Position numbers and translations under genes: made by a program
The notes under the pieces: model-generated
What the model saw: only the letters and a program-made list of their open reading frames with translations
Database searches by the model: none
What the model was told of the DNA's origin: nothing
Assembly: GCF_016744155.1 (NCBI RefSeq)
Contig: NZ_JADGEW010000021.1
Coordinates: 1 to 64,000, forward strand
Direction: 5' to 3'
Origin: Amphritea sp.
GTDB lineage: Bacteria; Pseudomonadota; Gammaproteobacteria; Pseudomonadales; Balneatricaceae
DNA length: 64,000 nucleotides
Part shown: positions 44,140 to 52,541 of the stretch, piece by piece
Numbering within the stretch: the first letter of the stretch is position 1
Layout: the number at the start of each line of letters is the position of its first letter

Positions 44140-45297
44140 ATGAAACTGAATACCTATACACGGCTCTCGGGCTTCTATTTCTTTTACTTCTCCCTGCTAG
44201 GTGCGCTAGTACCGTACTGGAGTCTGTATCTGAAATCCTTTGATTTTGATGCGCAGACTATCGGTGGGTTGATGGCTATCCTCATGGCCTCTCGGATTGT
44301 TGCACCCAACATTTGGGGCTGGCTGGCAGACCGAACCGGGCAAAGGATACGTATTGTTCGCTATGGTTCATTTTTCACCTGTCTGATTTTTGTGTTTATT
44401 TTCTGGCAGGAGAGTGCGCTGGGAATCGCGCTGGTGATGCTGGGCTTCAGTTTCTTCTGGAATGCAGTGTTGCCCCAGTTTGAAGTGTTAACCCTGATTC
44501 ATCTGGGTGAAAGGAGCGAGCTCTATAGCCGTATCCGTCTCTGGGGGTCTATTGGCTTTATCATTACGGTGTTGGCCATAGGTTGGTTGCTGGATATGAT
44601 CGATATTCGCTGGCTGCCCTGGTTGATGCTCGGGCTGATGCTGCTGATCTGGATCGCATCACTCTTTGTTGCAGGTAAGGCTGTCACATCTAACAGCGCC
44701 GAAAGTGGCTTTATGAAGCAATTGCTGCGCCCCCAGGTCATTGCGTTTTTTGTGATCTGTCTGCTGATTCAGTTCAGTCATGGGCCATACTACACCTTCT
44801 ACTCAGTCCTGATGGACAGCCTGGGTTATAGCCGTGCAGAGATCGGCATGCTCTGGGCTATCGGCGTTATTGCTGAAGTTATAGTGTTTATCTATATGCA
44901 TCGGCTGATCGGGCGGTTTGGTCTGCGTCGGTTGATGATCGGCAGTCTCATGCTCTGTGTGCTGCGCTGGTTGCTGATCGGCCTGGTGCCTGAAAACCAA
45001 CCGCTGATGTTATTTGCGCAAAGCCTGCATGCGGTGAGTTTTGGTGCGTTACACGCGATAGGCATCGCCCTGGTTCATCATTATTTTTCGCCAGCTAACC
45101 ATGGTCAGGGGCAGGCGATGTTCAGTAGTTTTGGTTTTGGCATTGGTGGTGCTCTGGGTGCATTGTGCAGCGGTTTTCTCTGGGAGTCGCTGGGTGCAGC
45201 TGCAACATTTATGCTTGCCGCAGCGGCTGTGTCTATAGCCGTTTTGTGCGCAACTATTTGGATAAAACCAGAAAATTGTGCAATTACGAATCGGTAA
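44140..45297 (+). CDS. MFS transporter (HcaT-like)
   Basis: Major facilitator protein of 385 aa with about twelve membrane helices. It starts LSGFYFFYFSLLGALVPYWS, the form of the MFS_1_like/HcaT (3-phenylpropionate permease-like) group; NIWGWLADRTGQRIRIVRYG is the loop 2-3 signature. The C-terminal half has GQGQAMFSSFGFGIGGALG. The substrate cannot be assigned: relatives transport organic acids or nucleosides. No catabolic genes are adjacent. Confidence 0.85.
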   Translation: MKLNTYTRLSGFYFFYFSLLGALVPYWSLYLKSFDFDAQTIGGLMAILMASRIVAPNIWGWLADRTGQRIRIVRYGSFFTCLIFVFIFWQESALGIALVMLGFSFFWNAVLPQFEVLTLIHLGERSELYSRIRLWGSIGFIITVLAIGWLLDMIDIRWLPWLMLGLMLLIWIASLFVAGKAVTSNSAESGFMKQLLRPQVIAFFVICLLIQFSHGPYYTFYSVLMDSLGYSRAEIGMLWAIGVIAEVIVFIYMHRLIGRFGLRRLMIGSLMLCVLRWLLIGLVPENQPLMLFAQSLHAVSFGALHAIGIALVHHYFSPANHGQGQAMFSSFGFGIGGALGALCSGFLWESLGAAATFMLAAAAVSIAVLCATIWIKPENCAITNR

Positions 45298-45304
45298 ATT
45301 TGTT

Positions 45305-45315
45305 TTGCACCGCAG
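45305..45315. promoter_or_regulatory. Candidate PhaR operator upstream of DUF6489-phaR
   Basis: TTGCACCGCAG, of form TGC-N3-GCA with a matching outer G, lies 108 bp upstream of the DUF6489 start. Paracoccus PhaR binds CTGC-N3/4-GCAG and represses itself, so this may be an autoregulatory site. Confidence 0.4.
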
Positions 45316-45422
45316 TTGGTATAGTATTAGAGATAGAGTGATTAAGTTGTTGAATCACGATGGTGCAGTATTAATGTACGCGTAACCATGAGATCAACTG
45401 ATCTGATCGTTGAGAGGTGCAC

Positions 45423-45683
45423 ATGAATTTCAAAATAGATGTTGAAATGACACCGGAAGAGCTCCGCAAAGTATTAGGGCTGCCCGATGTTGAGTCGTTC
45501 CAAACAGAAATGATGAGTAAGATTCAGGAGCGGATGGACGCCGGTGCGGATGGGTATGATCCACTTACCTTGTTCCAGCCTTATATGTCTACGGGTCTGG
45601 GTTCGATGGATACGCTACAGAAGATGCTGACCAACATGATGTCGGCCTACACCAACAGCAGTAAAAGCACTGACAAAAAATAA
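45423..45683 (+). CDS. DUF6489-like small protein upstream of phaR
   Basis: An 86-residue cytosolic protein starting MNFKIDVEMTPEELRKVLGL, with a TPEE-x-R-x-x-LGLPDV pattern that I associate with DUF6489 proteins. The C-terminal half is Met-rich and amphipathic (MDTLQKMLTNMMSAY), which could bind granule surfaces or PhaE-like helices; that is inference. GAGAGG before the ATG at 45423 sets the start. It is 64 bp ahead of phaR on the same strand, suggesting a role in PHA metabolism. Confidence 0.72.
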   Translation: MNFKIDVEMTPEELRKVLGLPDVESFQTEMMSKIQERMDAGADGYDPLTLFQPYMSTGLGSMDTLQKMLTNMMSAYTNSSKSTDKK

Positions 45684-45747
45684 ATCTGTCACCTGATCTT
45701 TTCGCAAACAGCTTAAGACAGAAACAGAATTGCAGAGAGAGATAATT

Positions 45748-46233
45748 TTGAGAATTCTCAGAAAATACACCAATCGCCGCTTATACGACACCTCACGTAG
45801 CTGCTATATAACTCTCGAAGATGTAAAGGAGCTAGTACTGAGTCAGGAGAACTTTCAGGTTCAAGACTCAAAAACCGGTGCCGATCTGACCCGTAACATC
45901 CTGCTTCAAATCATCAGTGAGCAGGAAGCGCTGGGCCACGGTACGCTACTGACTAATCAGGTATTGCAGCAACTGATCCGTTTCTACGGTGACAGCATGC
46001 AGGGAATGATGAGCCAGTATCTGGAACAGAGCATCGCTACCTTTATCGATCAGCAGGAACGTATTCGCGAGCAGATGCAAAACATGATCGGCGCGAGCAA
46101 CCCGCTGAATATGATGAACAAAATTGCCGATCAGAATATGGCAATGTGGAACATCTTCACCCCACCGGGAGGTGAAAAAGGCTCAGAGAATCCAGCCAGC
46201 AATGATGCTGAGCCGCCAAAAGAAGATAAGTAG
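45748..46233 (+). CDS. phaR: polyhydroxyalkanoate synthesis repressor PhaR
   Basis: DNA-binding repressor that also senses PHA granules. The N-terminal PHB/PHA accumulation regulator domain has the hallmark RKYTNRRLYDTSRSCYITLEDV, followed by the GADLTRNILLQIISEQE repeat domain. The C-terminal part is Gln/Met-rich and ends in a charged tail. The frame can begin at TTG 45730, but the TTG at 45748 aligns with other PhaR starts (MRILRKY) and has GAGAGAGA upstream. A strong terminator follows. Confidence 0.93.
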   Translation: MRILRKYTNRRLYDTSRSCYITLEDVKELVLSQENFQVQDSKTGADLTRNILLQIISEQEALGHGTLLTNQVLQQLIRFYGDSMQGMMSQYLEQSIATFIDQQERIREQMQNMIGASNPLNMMNKIADQNMAMWNIFTPPGGEKGSENPASNDAEPPKEDK

Positions 46234-46248
46234 TTTTTACGGCTTAAC

Positions 46249-46290
46249 GAAGCCCGCTTCCGGTTATTAATAACCTGAGCGGGCTTTTTT
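46249..46290 (+). terminator. Intrinsic terminator after phaR
   Basis: Outer stem AAGCCCGCT with AGCGGGCTT, an inner stem GGTTATT with AATAACC stacked within it, then a T run. It starts 16 bp after the phaR stop. Confidence 0.9.
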
Positions 46291-46389
46291 GTATCCGGCG
46301 TAAAAAAAGCTTTGGTTATAACTAGGCGCGGCCGTTACGTTGTCACTGCGGTCACCCAATAGACGTCCACCGAAATACAAAGAGGCAGT

Positions 46390-46767
46390 ATGCGCATGAT
46401 TAGAATCATTATCGCGAGTGTAATTCTTGGGTTTGCTGGTCACAGTGTTGCTGTCGGAACACAAGCGTAGAAAGATGAGCTGCGAGATGTTGCTGTATGC
46501 AATCTCATAATGACAGAGAGATTTCAGCATCTCTACAATACACAGCAAGATACCGCAGAAGTGATTGAGCAAGACGAATGGTTTGAAGCTAGAGCAATTG
46601 TGCTTGTACAAGAGATGCTGGATTTAAGTGAAACCAAGGCGTATATGAATTATAAATTGGGTATCAGGCGGCACTACAAAGAACAGCTGGAAAATAACGA
46701 GATGGGTAACACCCGCATGGAAATGGAAATCGGCGGTTGTGAGGATATGATGAAGACTGGTAAATAG
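46390..46767 (+). pseudogene. small secreted protein gene interrupted by an in-frame amber codon
   Basis: An ATG at 46390, with AGAGG 4-5 nt upstream, opens a signal-peptide-like sequence (MRMIRIIIASVILGFAG...). It ends at TAG 46468-46470 after 26 codons. The same frame continues without another stop to TAA at 46767: KDELRDVAVCNLIMTERF, then about 80 more residues with acidic and Met-rich stretches and a second Cys near the end (EIGGCEDMM). Restoring one sense codon gives a 125-aa exported protein with two cysteines. An internal ATG at 46510 could express only the mature part. No family recognised. TAG is a normal stop for other genes here, so recoding is unlikely. Confidence 0.6.
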
Positions 46768-46869
46768 CAGCGTTGACCGCCATAACAGACAAATGTTTGG
46801 GCTGGGGGTCGCTGACGCTCAGTATTATAAATCCATAAGATCAGAGCGATCGATTGATTTCCGCTCTTC

Positions 46870-46924
46870 CTAGCAAGTCGCGAAGCGACGTCTAACCACT
46901 AGCAGGCGCGCAGCGCCGTTCTAG
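46870..46924. repeat. Tandem REP-like hairpin repeats
   Basis: Two units 29 bp apart, both starting CTAGCA. Unit 1 (46870-46895) has stem GTCGC-GAA-GCGAC; unit 2 (46899-46924) has GGCGC-GCA-GCGCC and ends in CTAGG. The stems differ by a paired T-A to G-C change, which keeps base pairing. This is typical of repetitive extragenic palindromes. Located between the broken secreted-protein gene and speD. Confidence 0.7.
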
Positions 46925-46929
46925 GTAAT

Positions 46930-46954
46930 AAAAAAGCCCGCATTCGCGAGCTTC
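46930..46954 (-). terminator. Terminator after speD
   Basis: On the minus strand, AAGCTCGCGAATGCGGGCTT folds with outer AAGC/GCTT and inner CGC/GCG pairs and one mismatch, followed by six Ts. It lies about 35 bp after the speD stop. Confidence 0.7.
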
Positions 46955-46987
46955 TATCATTCTATGTACAAAGTTCCAGACTAGGGT

Positions 46988-47803
46988 TTACTTCCCCTTC
47001 ATATCCGGCATATTCCGGCCATAGAAGATTTCGTTCATCTCTTTGTAGAGGCGCTCGTTAATCTGTTCGATTTCACGTCCGGTGAGGTCGGCGGTAGTGG
47101 TGCCGAACAGGTAGGTGTTGAGATCAACATCATTGAGCATCATCTTGGTGTGGAAGATGTTTTCCTGATAGACGTTTACATCGACCATCTGGTACTGCTC
47201 TCGGATATCCTGACTGATGAAGTTCTGGATCGAATTGATGTCGTGGTCGATGTAATGTTTCACGCCGTTTACATCACGGGTAAAGCCGCGCACCCGGTAA
47301 TCCATGGTGACGATATCAGAGTCCAGTTTGTGGATTAGATAGTTCAGCGCTTTTAGTGGTGAGATAATGCCACAGGTAGAAACCTCGATATCCGCACGGA
47401 AGGTACAGATACCATCATCCGGGTGTGCTTCCGGGTAGGTGTGTACGCAGATATGGCTCTTGTCCAGATGAGCGACTACCGAGTCTGGCAGGGGGCCTGG
47501 CTTCTCGGTAGTGTCGACATTTTCTGAGTCTTTAAGAGGCTCTTCAGCGACCAGAATGGTGACGCTGGCTCCCTGGGGCTCATAGTCCTGGCGGGCCACG
47601 TTCAAAACGGTGGCGCCAATGATCTCGCAGGCTTCTGTCAGGATCTCTGTCAGACGGTCTGCGTTGTACTGCTCATCAATATACTCGATGTATTCGGCTT
47701 TTTGCTCAGCGGTCTGGGCATAGCAAACATCGTAAATACAGAAGCTCAGGCTTTTCGTCAGGTTGTTAAAGCCCTGCAGTTTGATTTTTCCGTTGGATGG
47801 CAA
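46988..47803 (-). CDS. speD: S-adenosylmethionine decarboxylase proenzyme (E. coli type)
   Basis: Pyruvoyl enzyme that decarboxylates SAM to supply aminopropyl groups to SpeE. The self-cleavage site is the Lys-Ser in [14 protein letters not shown] near residues 113-116; the Ser becomes the pyruvoyl group. [20 protein letters not shown] follows. The 271-aa length is that of the long gammaproteobacterial form. The start is a TTG with GGAG about 9 nt upstream. It sits between the PHA gene groups but has no functional link to them that I can see. Confidence 0.96.
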   Translation of the reverse strand: MPSNGKIKLQGFNNLTKSLSFCIYDVCYAQTAEQKAEYIEYIDEQYNADRLTEILTEACEIIGATVLNVARQDYEPQGASVTILVAEEPLKDSENVDTTEKPGPLPDSVVAHLDKSHICVHTYPEAHPDDGICTFRADIEVSTCGIISPLKALNYLIHKLDSDIVTMDYRVRGFTRDVNGVKHYIDHDINSIQNFISQDIREQYQMVDVNVYQENIFHTKMMLNDVDLNTYLFGTTTADLTGREIEQINERLYKEMNEIFYGRNMPDMKGK

Positions 47804-47938
47804 CGTTGTAAACTCCGGTTAAAAAAACAAACGTTTTTTGTGAACGGTAATAAGATTGGGCGGATTTTAGATGAGAAACCCGACGGAAAAAAGGGAAATT
47901 TTCAGATAATTATGAATTCAATAGGGCTTTTTTAATCC

Positions 47939-49012
47939 CTAGTCATGCCCTTTAAGCCATTCGGCGATAGCGGGTGCCACTTCCGTCTGTGATTTACCCG
48001 AAACGAACACGCCGATATGACCGGAAGCGACCTCATACTCGGTGTAATCACCGCTAGTGGTGAGTCCCTTAAGGGCTCGGGATGCGGCAGGGGGAACCAG
48101 GTGATCTGAACTGCCAAAGACATTGAGCAGAGGCTGAGTAATGTTCTTCAAATCGACCGGTTGGTCGGCGACGGTTACTGACTCGTTAAGAAAGCCGTTC
48201 TCTTTAAAGAAAGTGGTCAGAAACTGGCGGAACATCTCGCCGGCTTGGTCGGGACTGTCGTATATCCACTTCTCCATGCGCAGAAAGTTAAGTGCTGAGG
48301 CCTGGGTTTTAAGCTGCCGTGGAATATTGAGATTTTTTTGCAGGCCAAGGCGCATCGGCATTAACGAACTATAGGCATCGTTGAGCATGGCACCGGGGAT
48401 ATTGCCGTAGGTCTCTACGGCAAGATCTACGTCGATCTGCTGGGTGAGATGGCTGAGCATGTTGTCCGGGGTCTTAAAATCAACCGGGGTGACCATCGTG
48501 ATCAGGTTTTTAACCTTATCTGGGTTTAGCGCAGTATAGCAGAGGCTCAGAGTACCACCCTGACAGATGCCCAGCAGATTGAGCTGTTCCTGGCCAGAAT
48601 CTTGTAATACTTGTTCGACACAGTTATTGATATAACCGTTGATATAGTCATCCATATCCAGATAGCGATCGGCGGCATCAGGGTAGCCCCAGTCGATCAG
48701 ATAGATATCGATGCCGAGCTCTAATAGGCGTTTAACAAAGGAGCGTTCCTGGTCCAGATCTACCATGTAGGGGCGATTGACCAGCGCATAACAGATCAGC
48801 AAAGGGGTTTTACAACGTTTACGGCCCGGCGTTTTCTCGCTTTTGTAATGAAATAGTTGCAACTTGTCTTCGGTATAGAGGATCTCTTTAGGCGTCTGCC
48901 CGACATCGATCTCATCGAGAGATTTCAGGGTACTAAAGCTTTGCAGCAACTGTTCACTGAACTGGCTCAGTTCTTCGGTGATCTTTTCTGGGCTGAATTT
49001 AAATCCACTCAT
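47939..49012 (-). CDS. phaC: class III polyhydroxyalkanoate synthase subunit PhaC
   Basis: Catalytic subunit of the two-protein class III PHA synthase. The 357-aa length and lack of the long class I N-terminal domain fit class III. The nucleophile motif is GICQGGTLS (Cys near 149), the Asp is in FGSSDHLVPP and the His in ASGHIGVFVSGK, the usual triad. DWGYPDAADRYLDMDDYI is a class III/IV signature. Its start overlaps the phaE stop by 4 nt, so the two are coupled. Confidence 0.96.
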   Translation of the reverse strand: MSGFKFSPEKITEELSQFSEQLLQSFSTLKSLDEIDVGQTPKEILYTEDKLQLFHYKSEKTPGRKRCKTPLLICYALVNRPYMVDLDQERSFVKRLLELGIDIYLIDWGYPDAADRYLDMDDYINGYINNCVEQVLQDSGQEQLNLLGICQGGTLSLCYTALNPDKVKNLITMVTPVDFKTPDNMLSHLTQQIDVDLAVETYGNIPGAMLNDAYSSLMPMRLGLQKNLNIPRQLKTQASALNFLRMEKWIYDSPDQAGEMFRQFLTTFFKENGFLNESVTVADQPVDLKNITQPLLNVFGSSDHLVPPAASRALKGLTTSGDYTEYEVASGHIGVFVSGKSQTEVAPAIAEWLKGHD

Positions 49013-50013
49013 TGAGACTTCCCTCTGCTGCTTTTCTTGCCAGAAACCATCTGAGACTTCAGCTCGGTGAGCATGCTGCGCAGTTCGTCGATCTCCTGCT
49101 GCTGCTTTCTCACCTGTTTGCGCATCTTATGTTGCTGGCGTATAGCGCTATCAAGTTCTTCCCGGGTGACCAGTCCGAGCTCTTTAAGTTTTTTGTCCCG
49201 GCTATTGAACGCCAGTTTACGCACCTGATTTAGGCTGTTGCTAATGCGCCCGTGGCTGTTCTGGTATTGATCGGTAAAGACAGTATCCCGATAAGCTTTT
49301 TCGTAGCATTCAACCCAGAGGTTTTGCAGGCCTTTAATGCTGTCTATTTCGGTGTTTTGTTGTTGCAGCAGTTGCTTGAGGTCATCACCGGTCTGACTGA
49401 ATATATGATCATACTGTTGCAGGTAGTCACCCAGGGCATCCTGATAATCGATACAGGCTTGTGCCAGCGATCTCATCTGAGCCGGACTATAGGATCCGCT
49501 GCCTATCTCGGGTGATTTTGCCAGCTGTTCCAGTATGTCTCGCATGGGTGCAGATTTCAGTGATTCAGCCGTCAGAGCCGAGTTCTTTAGCAGCGAGGCT
49601 AAGGGCTCAGGCATATTCCACTGGCGGCTGAGCAAGTCGTTACACTGAGTTTTCATGTAGCCTTGGAACTGGTCAACTAAGGCTTCGGTATTCAGTGGCG
49701 GGTTCTCTGATCCTGAAGTTTCAGAGTCAGCGCTACCTGTATGCAGCTTTACCGACTGAAGGAGTGATTCAGTAAACTGGCTAAATTGATCGGTTTGCGA
49801 TTTCACCAGATCGATCAGGTTAGCTTGCTGGTCAGAGAAGTCAGTCATGTCGGGGGCTTGGATGCTTTTCAAAAAGCTTTGCCATGGATCTCCCGCCGCA
49901 GGGTTATTTGCCTGGATCGTCTCCTGCCATTGCTGTAACTGTTCTTGTAGCCAGTTCGCTGCAGTTGAGTCGGCGGTCGAGTCTGTTCCTGTGTCAGAGC
50001 TATCAGTCATCAT
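49009..50013 (-). CDS. phaE: class III PHA synthase subunit PhaE
   Basis: Non-catalytic partner that activates class III PhaC. A 334-residue protein with Gln/Trp-rich N-terminal helices (WLQEQLQQWQETIQ), a central PhaE domain (WVECYEKAYRDTVFTDQYQ) and a C-terminal coiled coil (MRKQVRKQQQEIDELRSML) with a basic end. The frame reaches upstream to 50118, but the ATGs at 50013 and 50010, preceded by GGAAATGG, fit best. It is the first gene of phaE-phaC, the reverse of the phaC-phaE order in Allochromatium. Confidence 0.88.
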   Translation of the reverse strand: MMTDSSDTGTDSTADSTAANWLQEQLQQWQETIQANNPAAGDPWQSFLKSIQAPDMTDFSDQQANLIDLVKSQTDQFSQFTESLLQSVKLHTGSADSETSGSENPPLNTEALVDQFQGYMKTQCNDLLSRQWNMPEPLASLLKNSALTAESLKSAPMRDILEQLAKSPEIGSGSYSPAQMRSLAQACIDYQDALGDYLQQYDHIFSQTGDDLKQLLQQQNTEIDSIKGLQNLWVECYEKAYRDTVFTDQYQNSHGRISNSLNQVRKLAFNSRDKKLKELGLVTREELDSAIRQQHKMRKQVRKQQQEIDELRSMLTELKSQMVSGKKSSRGKSQ

Positions 50014-50062
50014 CCATTTCCAAGCTAAGTATCTGTAAACATAGTAAAGAACTGGGTCGGGT

Positions 50063-50944
50063 TTATGAACCCTTTTCTGCCGCTTGATCCAAAAGGTGTA
50101 TAAAGCGTCGTGCAGCATTACTCAGGGTGCGCTCTTTATGAGCAATATAACCTAGCTCGCGGGTAACCGGTGGCGCGTCTACATTAAGTACACTCAGGCT
50201 GGCGTCGGTCATGGTTTCGGGTAACAGAGACCAACCCAGGCCAATCCCAACCATCATTTTAATGGTATCCAGGTAGTTAGTGGACATGGCGATATCCGGA
50301 TGAAGTTTCTGTTCTGAAAAAGGTTGTTCTGCAATAAGTCGGGTAAAGGTTGCCGTGCCGGGGAGGATGGCGGGATAGCAGGTTAGTTGTTCCAGGGTAA
50401 CCTGTTTCAATTTTGCCAGTGGATGATCGGGGGCAACGACGTAGTGGAGTTTGTCCTGCCAGATTGCCTGGGAAAGGATGTTTGGGTCGGGATTAGGCGA
50501 GAGTGTAATCAGCGCAATCTCCAGCTTTCCTCGTAAAACATTGTCATAGGCTATTTCAGATTCATCAAACCGCAAATCCAGCTTAACCTGTGGGCATTCC
50601 CGGGTGTACTGGCGCAATACTGGCGGCAGGCGATGCAGACTTATATGGTGACTGGCCGCAACAGAAAGTGTGCCGCTGACTTCGCCGCTAAGATTACTCA
50701 GGGAACGTCGGGCATCTTCCAGTTCTAATAAGATCTTTCGCGCCCGGGGCAGGAGTTCCTGGCCAGGCTCAGTCAGGCTTACCGTCCTGCCAATCCGATC
50801 AAACAGTCGACTCTCCAGTTGTTGCTCAAGTATCGATATTCGCTTACTCATGGCTGACTGAGTAAGAAATAGTTGCTCGGCGGCGCGGGAGAATGAGCCG
50901 GTTTCTGCCACGGCAACGAACGCCTGTAATGAACCCGTATCCAT
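50063..50944 (-). CDS. LysR family transcriptional regulator divergent from leuC
   Basis: A 293-residue LTTR with an N-terminal helix-turn-helix (MDTGSLQAFVAVAETGSFSR, then AAEQLFLTQSAMSKRISILE) and a C-terminal effector-binding domain. The frame extends far upstream, but the ATG at 50944 with AGGAAAGAC upstream matches the family N-terminus. It faces leuC across 162 bp, as a LysR gene does next to leuC in Pseudomonas, so it may regulate leuCDB, perhaps in response to a leucine precursor. The effector is unknown. Confidence 0.92.
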   Translation of the reverse strand: MDTGSLQAFVAVAETGSFSRAAEQLFLTQSAMSKRISILEQQLESRLFDRIGRTVSLTEPGQELLPRARKILLELEDARRSLSNLSGEVSGTLSVAASHHISLHRLPPVLRQYTRECPQVKLDLRFDESEIAYDNVLRGKLEIALITLSPNPDPNILSQAIWQDKLHYVVAPDHPLAKLKQVTLEQLTCYPAILPGTATFTRLIAEQPFSEQKLHPDIAMSTNYLDTIKMMVGIGLGWSLLPETMTDASLSVLNVDAPPVTRELGYIAHKERTLSNAARRFIHLLDQAAEKGS

Positions 50945-50984
50945 AATGTCTTTCCTGTGATGTTGGAAATAGTTTATGGATTCC

Positions 50985-51001
50985 AGTTTGGAATGCAAAC
51001 T
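50985..51001. promoter_or_regulatory. Candidate LysR operator
   Basis: AGTTT-N7-AAACT is a dyad of LTTR length (contains a T-N11-A pattern). It lies 41 bp from the LysR start and 106 bp from the leuC start. Confidence 0.45.
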
Positions 51002-51031
51002 ATAAAAATTATGAATTTGTTTTCTGGGTGT

Positions 51032-51052
51032 TGCTGCACTAGGATTGCAGCA
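51032..51052. promoter_or_regulatory. Second dyad in the LysR-leuC region
   Basis: TGCTGCA-N7-TGCAGCA, a perfect 7-bp inverted repeat 55 bp upstream of the leuC start. It may be a second regulator half-site pair or a leader hairpin. Confidence 0.4.
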
Positions 51053-51106
51053 TAGAAAAGGCTGTGAGCAGAGCAGCCGGTTAAAAAGATGTAGTGAGGA
51101 AAGACC

Positions 51107-52525
51107 ATGGCTGGACAAACGTTATACGACAAACTTTTTGAGTCGCATTTGGTGCGGACGAATGAAGACGGTAGTTCTCTGATCTATATCGATCGGCAGG
51201 TGCTACATGAAGTGACGTCACCGCAGGCGTTTGAAGGGCTGCGTCTGGCAGGTCGTAAGCCGTGGCGTGTTGATGCCAATATCGCAACACCGGATCATAA
51301 CGTACCGACGACTGAGCGTTCCGGTGGTGTTGATGAGATCGTCGATCCGGTTTCTAAAATTCAGGTGAAAACGCTGGATGAAAACTGCGACGAATTTGGC
51401 ATTCTCGAATTTAAGATGAATGATCATCGTCAGGGTATCGTTCACGTTATGGCGCCGGAGCAGGGCGCTATTCTGCCGGGTAGCACAGCTGTTTGCGGTG
51501 ATTCGCATACCGCGACTCTGGGTGCTCTGGGCGCATTAGCCCACGGTGTGGGTACCTCTGAAGTAGAGCATGTACTGGCAACCCAGTGTCTGATCACTAA
51601 GCAGATGCGCAATATGTTAGTCCGGGTTGATGGTGAGCTTGGTCTTGGCGTGACGCCTAAAGATGTTGTGCTGCATGTTATCGGCGTGATCGGTACAGCG
51701 GGTGGCACAGGCTATGCGATCGAATTTGGCGGTGATGTATTCCGCGCCATGTCGATGGAAGGCCGGATGACAGTGTGTAATATGGCGATTGAAGCCGGTG
51801 CGCGGGTGGGTCTGGTGTCTGTTGATCAGATCACTATCGACTACTTTGAAGGTCGCCCATTCTCACCGAAAGGTGAGCATTGGGATGCCGCTGTTGCTGA
51901 ATGGAGTGGTCTGGTTTCCGATACTGATGCTGAGTTTGATGCGGTTGTTGAGATCAATGCAGCAGATGTCGAGCCACAGGTTACCTGGGGGACTTCACCG
52001 GAGATGGTTGTGGGTATTTCCGGCCAGGTTCCGAATCCAGATGCTGAGAAAGATAAGGTTAAGGTAGACGGCATCAACCGTGCCTTGAAATATATGGGTC
52101 TTCAGGCTGATCAGAAAATTACAGATATTCAGTTAGATCGTGTCTTTATAGGTTCTTGTACTAACTCCCGTATTGAAGATTTGCGTGATGCGGCCAAGGT
52201 CGTTGAAGGGCGCAAAGTCGCTGAAAATATTATTCAGGCGCTGGTAGTGCCGGGTTCTGGTCTGGTTAAGGCGCAGGCAGAAAAGGAAGGTTTGGATAAG
52301 ATCTTCGTTGCGGCGGGGCTTGAGTGGCGCGAGCCAGGTTGCTCTATGTGTTTGGCGATGAATCCGGATAAGTTGGGTAATGGTGAACATTGTGCTTCTA
52401 CCTCTAACCGTAACTTTGAAGGTCGTCAGGGCTTTGGCGGGCGTACCCATTTGGTAAGCCCAGCGATGGCAGCCGCTGCTGCGGTTACTGGCCACTTTAT
52501 CGATGTACGTGAATTGATTAAATAA
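51107..52525 (+). CDS. leuC: 3-isopropylmalate dehydratase large subunit
   Basis: Aconitase-family subunit that, with LeuD, isomerises 2- to 3-isopropylmalate in leucine synthesis. It starts [16 protein letters not shown]; iron-sulfur ligands are in [14 protein letters not shown] and [20 protein letters not shown] and [27 protein letters not shown] are strong signatures. The 472-aa length is normal. GAGGAAAG is upstream. First gene of leuCDB. Confidence 0.98.
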   Translation: MAGQTLYDKLFESHLVRTNEDGSSLIYIDRQVLHEVTSPQAFEGLRLAGRKPWRVDANIATPDHNVPTTERSGGVDEIVDPVSKIQVKTLDENCDEFGILEFKMNDHRQGIVHVMAPEQGAILPGSTAVCGDSHTATLGALGALAHGVGTSEVEHVLATQCLITKQMRNMLVRVDGELGLGVTPKDVVLHVIGVIGTAGGTGYAIEFGGDVFRAMSMEGRMTVCNMAIEAGARVGLVSVDQITIDYFEGRPFSPKGEHWDAAVAEWSGLVSDTDAEFDAVVEINAADVEPQVTWGTSPEMVVGISGQVPNPDAEKDKVKVDGINRALKYMGLQADQKITDIQLDRVFIGSCTNSRIEDLRDAAKVVEGRKVAENIIQALVVPGSGLVKAQAEKEGLDKIFVAAGLEWREPGCSMCLAMNPDKLGNGEHCASTSNRNFEGRQGFGGRTHLVSPAMAAAAAVTGHFIDVRELIK

Positions 52526-52541
52526 GGTAGCGGAGAGCGAC

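Noticed and set aside
46468-46470. TAG read as pyrrolysine or by general amber suppression.
   Set aside because: TAG ends other genes here (the class III phaC and the stress protein), and no pyrrolysine machinery or recoding element is seen. A nonsense mutation is simpler.
46267-46611. A 114-codon minus-strand open frame between phaR and speD.
   Set aside because: It runs across the phaR terminator and opposite the interrupted secreted-protein gene, with no ribosome binding site or family match.
45423-50013. The phaR-to-phaE stretch as a horizontally acquired island.
   Set aside because: No integrase, tRNA target, direct repeats or clear base-composition shift. speD within it is a core gene. 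Only the 46.3-46.9 kb part looks accessory.
50945-51118. 58-codon N-terminal extension of the LysR regulator.
   Set aside because: LysR proteins start directly at the helix-turn-helix; the extension is Cys/His/Ser-rich and would run through the leuC promoter.
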